A DNA stretch of 64,000 nucleotides from an uncultured Lachnospiraceae bacterium. GTDB taxonomy: Bacteria > Bacillota > Clostridia > Lachnospirales > Lachnospiraceae. Positions 43,224-51,798 of this stretch are shown here, in pieces. The notes under the pieces are model-generated. The model searched no databases. It saw only the letters and a list, made by a program, of their open reading frames with translations, and was not told where the DNA came from. The stretch covers positions 1 to 64,000 of the forward strand of contig CAMWUL010000010.1 in the NCBI GenBank assembly GCA_947177445.1, read 5' to 3'. The first letter of the stretch is position 1; each line of letters opens with the position of its first letter. The position numbers and the translations under genes were made by a program.

Positions 43224-44090
43224 GTGTATGATGTATGGGCTGAGGACGTAATTAAAATCGAGGGGCTGGAGGTTTTTGCACACCACGGGGTATTTCCCGA
43301 GGAAAAGGAAAAGGGACAGAAATTCGTGGTGAATGCGGCGCTTCATATGGATGCCCGCAGGGCGGGGCGGGAGGATGCGCTGGCGCTGTCAACCGATTAT
43401 GGAGATCTGTGCCATTTCATTACCCGGTGGATGCAGGAAAATACCTGCCGCCTGCTGGAGGCCGTGGCAGAGAGGCTTTCCGAAGCGATTCTTCTGAAGT
43501 ACCAGCTGATTGCCGCCGTGGATCTGGAGATTCGAAAACCGGAGGCCCCCATAGACCTGCCCTTCGGGTGTGTGTCCGTGGAGGTGCACAGAGGGTGGCA
43601 CAGGGTCTATCTGGCTGTGGGCTCCAACATCGGTTTCCGTGAGCATTATATAGAAGAGGGCGTCAATGCACTGCGGATTCATCCTCTGATCTGTGTGAAA
43701 AAGGTTTCTCAGATGATCCGGACGAAGCCTTACGGCGGCGTGGAGCAGGAGGACTTTTTAAACGGCGCACTGGAGATCGAGACCCTGCTGACTCCGGAGG
43801 AGCTTTTAGAGGCGCTGCACCGGATCGAGGATGCGGCGGGCCGGAAGCGGGAGGTGCACTGGGGCCCCAGGACCCTGGATCTGGATATTTTGTTTTATGA
43901 TAAGTTGGTATATGAGAGTGATGATCTGATCATTCCTCACGTAGATTTGGAAAACCGTGAGTTCGTGCTGGAGCCCTTGAGGGAAATCGCTCCCGGGTAC
44001 CGGCATCCCGTGCTTCACAGAACGGTGGAGCAGCTGGCCGGGGCGCTTGGAGCAAAAGTATCAGTCCTTAAGCCACCGCAGATGCCGTAA
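43224..44090 (+). CDS. folK: Bifunctional dihydroneopterin aldolase / HPPK (FolB-FolK fusion)
   Basis: A 288-residue fusion. Residues 1-120 are FolB (IEGLEVFAHHGVFPEEKEKGQKF), which makes 6-hydroxymethyl-dihydropterin. Residues 125-288 are FolK (YLAVGSNIGFREHYI and HWGPRTLDLDILFYD), which pyrophosphorylates it for FolP. The start is GTG at 43224 with AAGGAGG 9 nt upstream. The last 30 nt overlap the convergent Gx-transporter gene. Confidence 0.94.
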   Translation: MYDVWAEDVIKIEGLEVFAHHGVFPEEKEKGQKFVVNAALHMDARRAGREDALALSTDYGDLCHFITRWMQENTCRLLEAVAERLSEAILLKYQLIAAVDLEIRKPEAPIDLPFGCVSVEVHRGWHRVYLAVGSNIGFREHYIEEGVNALRIHPLICVKKVSQMIRTKPYGGVEQEDFLNGALEIETLLTPEELLEALHRIEDAAGRKREVHWGPRTLDLDILFYDKLVYESDDLIIPHVDLENREFVLEPLREIAPGYRHPVLHRTVEQLAGALGAKVSVLKPPQMP

Positions 44091-44570
44091 TAGATACTTG
44101 TCCCCATAGAAGGCACAGAAGCCGGTAAACAGGCCGGTCAGGATGCCTGCCAGGACAAGAAAGGGCAGATAGGCCAGGACGCCCGGCGTGGCGGTGACGG
44201 CCAGGGCGGTGAGAAGCTGTCCCGCGTTGTGGGCCAGGCCGCCCACGGCTCCGGTCAGATACGGATAACGGTTTTTCAGAAGCCTGTTCACAAGATACAT
44301 GAAGGCAAGGCTGAAAATGGCTCCTGCAGCACTGTAGAGCAGACTTAAGAGCTGGCCGAACAGCAGGGCGGACAGAAGGGTGCGGGCGCCCGTCACAAGG
44401 GCGGTGTCCTTTAAGGAGGTATGCCGCAGCAGGATCAGAGTGACAATATTTGCCAGTCCCAGCTTGATGCCCGGGATGGGAACCAGGGGCGGGATGGCGC
44501 TTTCCACCGCGTAGATGGCTAAAGCCAGGGTGGTGCACAGGGCGAGGGCAGTCAATCGGCGATGAGACAT
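44061..44570 (-). CDS. Gx transporter family membrane protein (EetB-like)
   Basis: A 169-residue protein with about five helices, of the family PF07456, often mislabelled heptaprenyl diphosphate synthase component I. Motifs are VPIPGIKLGLANIVTLILL and GAVGGLAHNAGQLL. It starts 12 nt after the NusG-II gene stop. In Listeria and Lactobacillus flavin-based extracellular electron transfer loci, proteins of this kind are called EetB (recalled). Its 3' end overlaps the folate operon end by 30 nt. Confidence 0.85.
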   Translation of the reverse strand: MSHRRLTALALCTTLALAIYAVESAIPPLVPIPGIKLGLANIVTLILLRHTSLKDTALVTGARTLLSALLFGQLLSLLYSAAGAIFSLAFMYLVNRLLKNRYPYLTGAVGGLAHNAGQLLTALAVTATPGVLAYLPFLVLAGILTGLFTGFCAFYGDKYLLRHLRWLKD

Positions 44571-44582
44571 GAGACGCTCCTT

Positions 44583-44999
44583 TCAGTAGGTGATCGTATC
44601 GGGAAGGGCGGGATTGCTCTGGGACTGTTCCTCCCGGGGCCGAAGCCGGATCACCAGCCGGTTGGGCAGACAGGTGACAGGAAGTCTGGAGTCCGTGATA
44701 AAGCCCTGCAGGACACAGAGCTTGTCGGGACAGGAGGCGTCCCGGATACCGATGCTTCCGGGACGGACTTCGATGATATTGTAACAGCCGTTTTCGCCGG
44801 TGACGGTAAAGGTATAGGGCTGGTCTGCATCCTTCAGGGAAATGCTTTGGATCAATTCCCCGTTCTGATAGATATCTGCCGTATATCCTCCTCCGCCGGC
44901 GGAGGGGATGAGGATCCACAGCAGGCAGCAGAGCGCTGCTGCGGCCAAAAACAGTCCGATTCCCACGGCGGCATATTTTGTCTGCTTTTCCTGGTTCAT
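44583..44999 (-). CDS. NusG domain II membrane-anchored protein (EetA-like)
   Basis: A 138-residue protein. A single N-terminal helix (about 10-32) anchors a ~100-residue extracytoplasmic domain with IRDASCPDKLCVLQGFI, the CxxxxC-bearing core of the NusG_II family. The start at 44999 has AAAGGA 8 nt upstream. It is followed by the Gx transporter gene and is divergent from apbE, as in partial EET-type loci. The likely role is a redox or flavin-linked extracellular step, by inference. Confidence 0.82.
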   Translation of the reverse strand: MNQEKQTKYAAVGIGLFLAAAALCCLLWILIPSAGGGGYTADIYQNGELIQSISLKDADQPYTFTVTGENGCYNIIEVRPGSIGIRDASCPDKLCVLQGFITDSRLPVTCLPNRLVIRLRPREEQSQSNPALPDTITY

Positions 45000-45021
45000 G
45001 GCTTTTGTCCTTTCCGGCTTC

Positions 45022-45050
45022 ATTATAGCAAACAAGGGGAAGAAAATGAA
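45022..45050 (-). promoter_or_regulatory. Promoter for the NusG-II/Gx pair, overlapping the apbE start
   Basis: On the minus strand a perfect TATAAT (45027-45022) has TTCATT 17 nt upstream (45050-45045). Its -35 lies on the first codons of apbE, so the two divergent units share a 46-nt control region. Confidence 0.6.
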
Positions 45051-46152
45051 GAAATTTTTTTGTGCTGCAGGTGCGGCGGTTCTTTTTTGGCTGCTTGGGG
45101 GCTGTTCCTTTGGGAAGGTTCAGCAGATCCAGAGCGTTGACACGGCTATGGGCACCGTGGTACAGCAAAGCATTTATACCAGAGAGGCGGACAGCGGGGC
45201 GGCCCGGGAAATTCTGGAGCTGACAGAGTCGCTGGAACGGGAGCTGCTTTCCCGGAGACTTGCTGCCTCTCAGGTGTATGAGGTCAATACAGGGGCGGGA
45301 AAGCCGGAGGGAACCGTGGTGTCGGAGGAATTGGCCCGGATCCTGAAGACCTGCATCCGTATCGGGGAGGACTCGGGAGGAGCCCTGGACATTACTTTAG
45401 GCCCGGTGGTACAGCTGTGGGATATGGATGCCTGGGCGTCGGGAGAGCGCCAGGGAGACTTCCGGCCGCCTGGGGAGGAGGCGCTGGCAGAGGCGCTTGG
45501 GCTGTGCGGCAGGGATAAAATACAGCTTTGGGAAGACCTTGGGGAGAATTCGGAAGAAGGCGCGGGGGAGGCCGAAGATCACATGGGCGCTTCCGGCGGC
45601 TGGAGGGTCATTCTCTCTGACGGAGCCTGCCTGGATCTGGGAGCAGTGGGAAAGGGCGTGGCTCTGGATCGGATTTTGGTGTACCTGGAGGAGCATAAGG
45701 AGATATCGGGAGCTGTTATTTCTCTGGGAGGGAGTATTTTGACCTACGGCGAGAAGCCGGAGGGCGGCGGCTGGAGGGTGGCTGTTATGGATCCCTTTGA
45801 CACCTCTGCCTACGTGGGAATTCTCACCCTGGAGGGCGGCTGGTGTGTTTCCACGTCGGGGGATTATCAGAGATTCGTGGAGGCGGACGGGGTGAGATAT
45901 CATCACATTTATGACCCTTCCAGCGGTTATCCGGCGCAGAGCGGTGTGGCCGGCGTTACCATTCTCTCCCGCAGCGGGCTGGAAAGCGACGCCCTTTCCA
46001 CGGCCTGTTTTATTCTGGGCGTGGAGGCGGGTCTGGAGCTGGCCGAAAGGTACGGGGCGGAGGCTCTTTTTGTGGAAAAGGACGGCAGAGTGACCATGAC
46101 GGCGGGAATGGAGCAGTACTGGTCGCCAGTGGGAGAAAGGATACCGGAATGA
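45046..46152 (+). CDS. apbE: FAD:protein FMN transferase (ApbE family lipoprotein)
   Basis: A 368-residue enzyme that attaches FMN to Thr/Ser residues of extracytoplasmic flavoproteins. The signal peptide ends in the lipobox LLGGC (Cys20). Family motifs are GGALDITLGPVVQLWDMD, DLGAVGKGVALDRI, VSTSGDYQRF, HHIYDPSSGYPAQ and SDALSTACF. AAGGGG precedes the ATG. A low-complexity acidic insert lies near residues 165-185. It overlaps the ArsR gene by 4 nt. No obvious FMN-binding-domain target protein is in the window. Confidence 0.92.
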   Translation: MKKFFCAAGAAVLFWLLGGCSFGKVQQIQSVDTAMGTVVQQSIYTREADSGAAREILELTESLERELLSRRLAASQVYEVNTGAGKPEGTVVSEELARILKTCIRIGEDSGGALDITLGPVVQLWDMDAWASGERQGDFRPPGEEALAEALGLCGRDKIQLWEDLGENSEEGAGEAEDHMGASGGWRVILSDGACLDLGAVGKGVALDRILVYLEEHKEISGAVISLGGSILTYGEKPEGGGWRVAVMDPFDTSAYVGILTLEGGWCVSTSGDYQRFVEADGVRYHHIYDPSSGYPAQSGVAGVTILSRSGLESDALSTACFILGVEAGLELAERYGAEALFVEKDGRVTMTAGMEQYWSPVGERIPE

Positions 46153-46505
46153 AAGAGACAGGATCGGAAAACGGATATATCCATGTGGATGAAATGACAT
46201 TAAGGACTATCGACGAGAAAATGCCTCCCCAGGAGGAGCTTCAGGATCTGGCTGAATTTTTTAAGGTTTTCGGAGACGGAACCCGTCTGAAGATTCTGTA
46301 TGTGCTCCTGAGTGCGGAAATGTGCGTATATGACATTGCGGCGGTGCTGGGCATGTCCCAGTCTGCCATTTCCCACCAGCTCCGGGTGCTGAAGCAGATG
46401 GATCTGGTGAAAAACCGCAGAGAGGGCAAGACCATATTTTATTCCCTGGCGGACGCCCATATCGTCACGATCCTCAGCCAGGGCCTGGATCACATCGAGG
46501 AGTGA
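46149..46505 (+). CDS. ArsR/SmtB-family metal-sensing repressor
   Basis: A 118-residue winged-helix repressor. The recognition helix is MSQSAISHQLRVLKQ. The alpha-5 zinc site is complete: Asp102, His104, His115 and Glu118, the same spacing as in SmtB. A Cys sits in AEMCVYDIA, as in SmtB. It starts within the last codons of apbE (ATGA overlap), so it is co-expressed with the flavinyltransferase rather than with a metal pump, which is unusual. Confidence 0.92.
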   Translation: MKETGSENGYIHVDEMTLRTIDEKMPPQEELQDLAEFFKVFGDGTRLKILYVLLSAEMCVYDIAAVLGMSQSAISHQLRVLKQMDLVKNRREGKTIFYSLADAHIVTILSQGLDHIEE

Positions 46506-46529
46506 AGAGCTTTGGGGCGGGCGCCGGAA

Positions 46530-46546
46530 GCCGTCAGGGAGACGGC
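46530..46546. other. Short hairpin between convergent ArsR and DUF5050 genes
   Basis: GCCGTC (46530-46535) and GACGGC (46541-46546) form a 6-bp stem covering the end of the DUF5050 gene. No T-run follows. Confidence 0.35.
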
Positions 46547-47571
46547 ACAGCGGCCTCTGCCGCCGAGAAGGCTTCACAGGTGCTGCTTCCGATGTAGGAG
46601 TGGTACATGGTGTCTTCCTCGCCGAAGAGCTGGAAATACACAAACTGTGAGGTCATATTGATATTGGTATAATTTCCTTCCGCGATCACGCGGGGGTCGG
46701 TTCCGTCCGTGCGCATGCAGATCAGCTGAGGGGCGGAGCCGTTTTTTTGATAATAAATATAGCCGCTTCCCAGATTGAAGCAGTCCACCCTGTCCTCCGT
46801 CAGCACCTGAATCACATTCTGAGACAGAGAATAACGGCACAGCCGGTAGTTGTTGGCCACGTCCATATAATATACATAGTCGCCCTCCAGCACCGGATTC
46901 CACAAATTGCCCTGCCAGAGTACGGAGGAGGAATCATTGGCAGTATTGAGGGTATAAAGATAGTGGTCGTTTCTGGTTCCGTTATAGTAGATGAGGCCGT
47001 TTGCGGCGCAGGCCGGATTGATCTGGTATTCTGCCAGCAGCTTATTATCACTGCCGTCGATCTTGATCTTAATGAAGGCGTAACCGGTGTCGGCGATGGT
47101 CATCAGATACAGGTAATTGTCCACCAGCTGGCCTGCGGTCACCGTATTCCGGGTGAGGGATTCTCCGCCGGAGCCGTCAGGCTTACAGCGCATAAAGGAG
47201 ATAATGCCGGGCAGCTGTCCGAAGCCGGAATCCGAGGTGGTGCCGGCGGCGCCCTTTTGGAAGAAATAGAGGAAATTTCCTCCGGCCAGAATATTGCTCA
47301 CCTTCAGCGTGTTCAGACGGCGAATATTGCTTTCGTCCGCGTTCATGGCATACAGGCTTCCGCCGTCATAAGGGTTGGAGAAATAAACGGTGCCCTCCTG
47401 CTGACAGAACAGGCCGCCGTTATTGATGTTTCCCGCAGAGTTGCCTATGGTACCCGGCGGATTCATGGGAATATGCCTGCTCAGATAGGTGACCAGACAC
47501 AGAATTCCCGCCAGCAGAAGCGGGATCAGGACTACCAGGATATTGCGAAGGGTTTTATTTTTTTTATTCAT
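46534..47571 (-). CDS. DUF5050-type secreted beta-propeller protein
   Basis: A 345-residue protein with an N-terminal helix (about 10-32) and a large extracytoplasmic part made of repeated ~40-residue units such as GTVYFSNPYDGGSLYAMNADES, NFLYFFQKG, NYLYLMTIADTGYAFIKI and DYVYYMDVANNYRLCRYS. This is the DUF5050 pattern, probably a beta-propeller. The start at 47571 has GGGGAGG 5 nt upstream. There is no catalytic motif; a binding or sensing role on the cell surface is a guess. Confidence 0.75.
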   Translation of the reverse strand: MNKKNKTLRNILVVLIPLLLAGILCLVTYLSRHIPMNPPGTIGNSAGNINNGGLFCQQEGTVYFSNPYDGGSLYAMNADESNIRRLNTLKVSNILAGGNFLYFFQKGAAGTTSDSGFGQLPGIISFMRCKPDGSGGESLTRNTVTAGQLVDNYLYLMTIADTGYAFIKIKIDGSDNKLLAEYQINPACAANGLIYYNGTRNDHYLYTLNTANDSSSVLWQGNLWNPVLEGDYVYYMDVANNYRLCRYSLSQNVIQVLTEDRVDCFNLGSGYIYYQKNGSAPQLICMRTDGTDPRVIAEGNYTNINMTSQFVYFQLFGEEDTMYHSYIGSSTCEAFSAAEAAVPSP

Positions 47572-47609
47572 GACAGCCTCCCCTATTGTTTGCATAATGC
47601 AATCATTTT

Positions 47610-47655
47610 GTTACAGCCACATCGTGCGCCTGCCAGTTGACGTGTAAGCTGTAAC
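47610..47655. promoter_or_regulatory. Inverted repeat between divergent DUF5050 and pheA genes
   Basis: GTTACAGC (47610-47617) and GCTGTAAC (47648-47655) are perfect 8-bp arms 30 nt apart. They lie in the shared control region and could be a repressor site. Confidence 0.35.
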
Positions 47656-47695
47656 ACTATTTTATATCTCTTTTGCCCTGAAGGCAATACCAATA

Positions 47696-47724
47696 TTGTA
47701 TTTATGGAAGAGATGTCCTATAAT
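47696..47724 (+). promoter_or_regulatory. Promoter for pheA
   Basis: TTGTAT (47696-47701), exactly 17 nt, TATAAT (47719-47724), about 30 nt before the pheA ATG. The transcript therefore has a very short leader, with no room for a peptide attenuator or T-box. Confidence 0.8.
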
Positions 47725-47755
47725 AAATCGTAACAGAAGACGGAGGGTGAGGAAG

Positions 47756-48880
47756 ATGGAACTGACCAAACTGCGGGAGCAGATCGACGAGATTGATGCC
47801 GAAATTGTGGAATTGTATGAGAGGCGCATGGAGGTGAGCCGCCAGGTGGCGGAATATAAGCTGGGGACGGGGAAAAAGGTTTTTGACCGCCAGAGGGAGG
47901 CGGAGAAGCTTGCCCGGGTGAAGGCCCTGACGCACAATGAATGGAATGGCCGGGGCATTCAGGAGCTGTTCGAACAGATCATGTCCATGAGCAGAAAGCT
48001 GCAGTATCGGCTGCTTTCGGAGGAGGGAGGGCCGGGCCGGCTGCCCTTTATAGAGGTGGAACAGCTGAAAACCCAGGGAGCCAGGGTGGTGTTTCAGGGA
48101 GCGGAAGGGTCTTACTCCCAGGCGGCCATGCAGCAATATTTCGGGGAGCAGATAAAGAGCTTTCATGTGGATACCTTCCGGGACGCCATGAGCGCCATAG
48201 AGGAAGGCAGCGCCGACTTTGCGGTGCTCCCCATCGAAAACTCCACAGCAGGCATTGTAAATGAAATATATGACCTTTTACAGGAGTACGAGAATTATAT
48301 TGTGGGAGAGCAGATCCTGCGGGTGGAGCATTGTCTCCTGGCTCTGCCGGGAACGGAGCTTTCGGATATCAAAACAGTGTACTCGCACCCCCAGTCCCTG
48401 ATGCAGAGCGCCCGGTTTCTGGAGGACTTTGCCTGGCGCCAGATCAGCATGCAGAATAATGCCTTTGCCGCGAAAAAAGTGGCGCAGGAGCAGGACAGAA
48501 CCCAGGCGGCTATCGCAGGGGAGCATGCGGGAAGGGTCTACGGTCTGGAGGTGCTTCGGAAGGGAATCAATCACTCCGACACCAACTCCACCCGGTTTAT
48601 CATTGTGACCAACCAGAAGATTTTCCGGAGGGATGCCCGAAAGATCAGTATCTGCTTCGAGGTGCCCCACAAAAGCGGTTCTCTGTACCGTATGCTGTCT
48701 CATTTTATTTATAACGATCTGAACATGACAAAAATCGAGAGCCGTCCCATTGAGGACAGGAGCTGGGAGTATCGCTTTTTCGTGGATTTTGAAGGCAATC
48801 TGGCGGACAGCGCCGTCAGGAACGCTCTGCGGGGGCTGCGGGAAGAAGCCCGCAATATGAAGATTTTGGGGAATTACTGA
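47756..48880 (+). CDS. pheA: Bifunctional chorismate mutase / prephenate dehydratase
   Basis: A 374-residue enzyme making phenylpyruvate from chorismate. Residues 1-90 are an AroQ chorismate mutase (LREQIDEIDAEIVELYERRMEVSRQVAEYK). Residues 105-285 are the dehydratase (VVFQGAEGSYSQAAMQQYF, PIENSTAGIVNEIYDLL, NSTRFIIV). The end is an ACT domain (PHKSGSLYRMLSHF, ESRPIEDRSWEYRFFVDFEG) for phenylalanine feedback. It heads a long run of plus-strand genes. Confidence 0.94.
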   Translation: MELTKLREQIDEIDAEIVELYERRMEVSRQVAEYKLGTGKKVFDRQREAEKLARVKALTHNEWNGRGIQELFEQIMSMSRKLQYRLLSEEGGPGRLPFIEVEQLKTQGARVVFQGAEGSYSQAAMQQYFGEQIKSFHVDTFRDAMSAIEEGSADFAVLPIENSTAGIVNEIYDLLQEYENYIVGEQILRVEHCLLALPGTELSDIKTVYSHPQSLMQSARFLEDFAWRQISMQNNAFAAKKVAQEQDRTQAAIAGEHAGRVYGLEVLRKGINHSDTNSTRFIIVTNQKIFRRDARKISICFEVPHKSGSLYRMLSHFIYNDLNMTKIESRPIEDRSWEYRFFVDFEGNLADSAVRNALRGLREEARNMKILGNY

Positions 48881-48881
48881 C

Positions 48882-50162
48882 ATGAGAGAAAAAGAGCTGA
48901 TTATATTTCGCAATTTTCAGGAGGGAGAGCTTCTCTCTGACATGGCATGGATCATGTCCCATTATGAGACGGCCGCCGGGGAGGCGAGAGAGCTTTTCTA
49001 TGACTGTATTCACAGACTGCTGGAGCTGGCGGGACGTTATGGATTTCATGGAAACCTGTGGCACTGTTACCTGGCGGACCTTTTGGTGAACAATGAAAAC
49101 AGCTACAGCTGCGGCTGTGAAATGCGGGGAGAGATACAGGGAACCATTAACGATGCCGTTCTGCATGATATTGTGATTTTTAAGGAGCTGTATGACTTTG
49201 ACTTCGGGCCCGTGGCGGAGAAACTTCAGGCGCCCGAGTTTTCTCTGGCAGAGCATTACGAGGCGGGAAGCCGGGAGAGCAAGGTCTACAATTCCAGGAT
49301 CTGCGAAAGAATCTGCACTCTGGCACAGCAGTTTTGCAGGGACAGGACTGCGGAGGAAATGAAGGCCAGCCTGACCCGGTTTTATCGGGAATACGGAGTG
49401 GGAAAGCTGGGGCTTCACAAATCCTTCCGCATTGCACATGACGAGAATGGAGTGACGATAGAGCCCATTCGCAAGATCGCGCACGTGAATCTCAGCGACC
49501 TGGTGGGATATGAGATTCCCAAGAAAAAGCTCACGGACAATACGGATGCCTTCGTTGAGGGAAGAAAGGCCAATAACTGTCTGCTGTTCGGCGATGCGGG
49601 CACCGGCAAGTCCTCCTGCATCAAGGCCATTGCCAATGAATATTATGAAAAGGGACTGCGGGTCATAGAGGTGTACAAGCACCAGTTCAGGGACCTGAAC
49701 CATGTGATCGGTCTGGTCAAGAACCGCAACTACCGCTTTATTATTTACATGGACGACTTAAGCTTTGAGGAATTTGAGACCGAGTATAAATATTTGAAGG
49801 CGGTGATTGAGGGAGGCCTGGAGAAAAAGCCCGAGAATGTGCTGATCTATGCAACCTCCAACAGGCGGCATCTGATCCGGGAAAATTACCGGGACAAGGA
49901 GGAGGTGCGACAGGACATGCACACCAGCGACACGGTGCAGGAAAAGCTTTCTCTGGTGTACCGGTTTGGCGTCACCATCTATTTCGGCGCGCCCGACAAA
50001 AAACAGTTTCAGGAGATCGTGGAGGTTCTTGCCCGGAGAGAGGGCGTTAAGCTTTCCCGGGAGGAGCTGGCATCCCAGGCAAATCAGTGGGAGCTTTCCC
50101 ACGGAGGATTGTCCGGCAGAAGCGCCCAGCAGTTTATAGATTACCTGTCGGGGCGTGTTTAG
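48882..50162 (+). CDS. DUF815 family AAA+ ATPase
   Basis: A 426-residue protein. The N-terminal ~190 residues are helical and family-specific. The ATPase domain has Walker A LLFGDAGTGKSS (about 240) and Walker B FIIYMDDLSFE (about 285), a sensor-1-like YATSNRRHL and the closing GGLSGRSAQQFIDYL. It starts 1 nt after pheA stops and overlaps the next gene region. DUF815 members have no assigned task; being next to Ppx/GppA and ppk1 hints at stress or polyphosphate handling. Confidence 0.85.
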   Translation: MREKELIIFRNFQEGELLSDMAWIMSHYETAAGEARELFYDCIHRLLELAGRYGFHGNLWHCYLADLLVNNENSYSCGCEMRGEIQGTINDAVLHDIVIFKELYDFDFGPVAEKLQAPEFSLAEHYEAGSRESKVYNSRICERICTLAQQFCRDRTAEEMKASLTRFYREYGVGKLGLHKSFRIAHDENGVTIEPIRKIAHVNLSDLVGYEIPKKKLTDNTDAFVEGRKANNCLLFGDAGTGKSSCIKAIANEYYEKGLRVIEVYKHQFRDLNHVIGLVKNRNYRFIIYMDDLSFEEFETEYKYLKAVIEGGLEKKPENVLIYATSNRRHLIRENYRDKEEVRQDMHTSDTVQEKLSLVYRFGVTIYFGAPDKKQFQEIVEVLARREGVKLSREELASQANQWELSHGGLSGRSAQQFIDYLSGRV

Positions 50163-50181
50163 TGGAGAAGGAGGTACCGGG

Positions 50182-51726
50182 ATGGGAGTCAAAACCTTTG
50201 CGGCAATAGATGTGGGAAGCTTTGAGCTGACCATGAAAATTTTTGAGTTTTCAGGAAAAAACAATATGCGGGAGATCGAGCGCATCAACAAGCGGATCGA
50301 CCTGGGCAGCGATACCTTTGCCCACGGCAAGATCAGCAGGGAGAAGATGGATGAGCTCTGCCGGACGCTGAAGGAATTTGCGGAGGTCTGCCGGGCTTAT
50401 AAGGTGGATGCCTATAAGGCCTACGGAACCAGCGCCATTCGGGAGACGGAAAATTCCATTGTGGTTCAGGACCAGATTGCCCAGCGCACGGGGATTCGTC
50501 TGGAGGTTTTGAGTAATTCCGAACAGCGGTTTCTGGATTATAAATCCATTGCCTCCAGAGGAGAGAGCTTTCGCAGAATTATAGAGGAAAAGACGGCGAT
50601 TCTGGATATCGGGGGAGGCAGCATACAGCTTTCTTTGTTTGACAATGATACCCTGGTGTCCACCCAGAATATCCGGCTGGGCGTGCTGCGCATTCAGGAC
50701 TATCTCAGCCGCTTTGACGCCAGAGCAGGCCGCCGGGAGGGGATTATCGACGAGATGGTGCTTGCCCAGCTGGAAAATTATAAAAAGCTGTATCTGAAGG
50801 ATCGGGAGATCCGCAACCTGATCATTGTGGACGACTATATTTCACCCTGGGCGGTGAAGACCATGGGGAAGGACAATGCTGCGGCGGTTCTGAAGGAGGA
50901 TGAGTTTGAAAAGCTTATGGAAAAGCTGCGCACCAGAAGCGCCGCTCAGATATCCGATTCTATGGGGATTCCCGAGGAAAAGGTTCCGCTGGTGTTTATC
51001 AGCGCCATATTAATCCGCCGGATTGCAGGGCTGATGGGGGTGGAAAATATCTGGGCTCCGGGAGTGACTCTCTGTGACGGGATCGCCTATGAATATGCGG
51101 AAAAAATCAAAATGTTCCAGGGAGAGCATGACTTTGAACAGGATATTATCGCCTGTGCCATGAATATCAGCAAGCGTTATATGGGCAGCAGAAAACGGGC
51201 GGAGACCCTGGAAAATATTACCACCACCATATTTGACAGCATGAAAAAGGTTCATGGGCTGGGTAAGCGCCAGCGGCTGTATCTGCGTCTGGCCGCCATT
51301 CTCCACGACTGCGGGAAATATATCAGTATGGTCAATATCGGGACGACTTCTTATAATATCATAATGGCTACGGAGATTATCGGCCTGTCCCATATGGAGA
51401 GAGAGATTGTAGCCAATGTGGTGCGCTTCAACCACAGCCGGTTCACCTATTACGGACAGCAGGACGGCGTCCAGGGACTGGATCGGGAATCCTATCTGAC
51501 CGTGGGAAAGCTGACGGCTATCCTGCGGCTGGCCAACGGACTGGACCGAAGCCATAAGCAGAAGATGAGAGGGCTGAAGGCAGCCTTGAAGGATAACCGG
51601 CTGATCCTTACGGTGGACACTCAGGAGGACATTACTCTGGAGAAGGGCTTTTTTGAAGCCAAGGCGGAATTCTTTCAGGAGGTGTTCAGCGTGGAGCCGG
51701 TGCTGAAGCAGTGGAAGAGCCTGTAA
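50182..51726 (+). CDS. Ppx/GppA phosphatase with C-terminal HD domain
   Basis: A 514-residue protein of the exopolyphosphatase / pppGpp phosphatase family. The actin-like fold is shown by AAIDVGSFELTMKI, YGTSAIRETENS and ILDIGGGSIQLSLF. The C-terminal part has an HD motif (LAAILHDCGKYISMVN). The start at 50182 has GGAGG 7 nt upstream. It immediately precedes ppk1, placing a polyphosphate-degrading candidate beside the synthase. Confidence 0.9.
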   Translation: MGVKTFAAIDVGSFELTMKIFEFSGKNNMREIERINKRIDLGSDTFAHGKISREKMDELCRTLKEFAEVCRAYKVDAYKAYGTSAIRETENSIVVQDQIAQRTGIRLEVLSNSEQRFLDYKSIASRGESFRRIIEEKTAILDIGGGSIQLSLFDNDTLVSTQNIRLGVLRIQDYLSRFDARAGRREGIIDEMVLAQLENYKKLYLKDREIRNLIIVDDYISPWAVKTMGKDNAAAVLKEDEFEKLMEKLRTRSAAQISDSMGIPEEKVPLVFISAILIRRIAGLMGVENIWAPGVTLCDGIAYEYAEKIKMFQGEHDFEQDIIACAMNISKRYMGSRKRAETLENITTTIFDSMKKVHGLGKRQRLYLRLAAILHDCGKYISMVNIGTTSYNIIMATEIIGLSHMEREIVANVVRFNHSRFTYYGQQDGVQGLDRESYLTVGKLTAILRLANGLDRSHKQKMRGLKAALKDNRLILTVDTQEDITLEKGFFEAKAEFFQEVFSVEPVLKQWKSL

Positions 51727-51798
51727 GAAGCGGAAGGAATTTGATCTTCGGAGTCTGGCAGGTGAAAATGATTTTAGGAATCAGGAAGAGAGGGAGCT

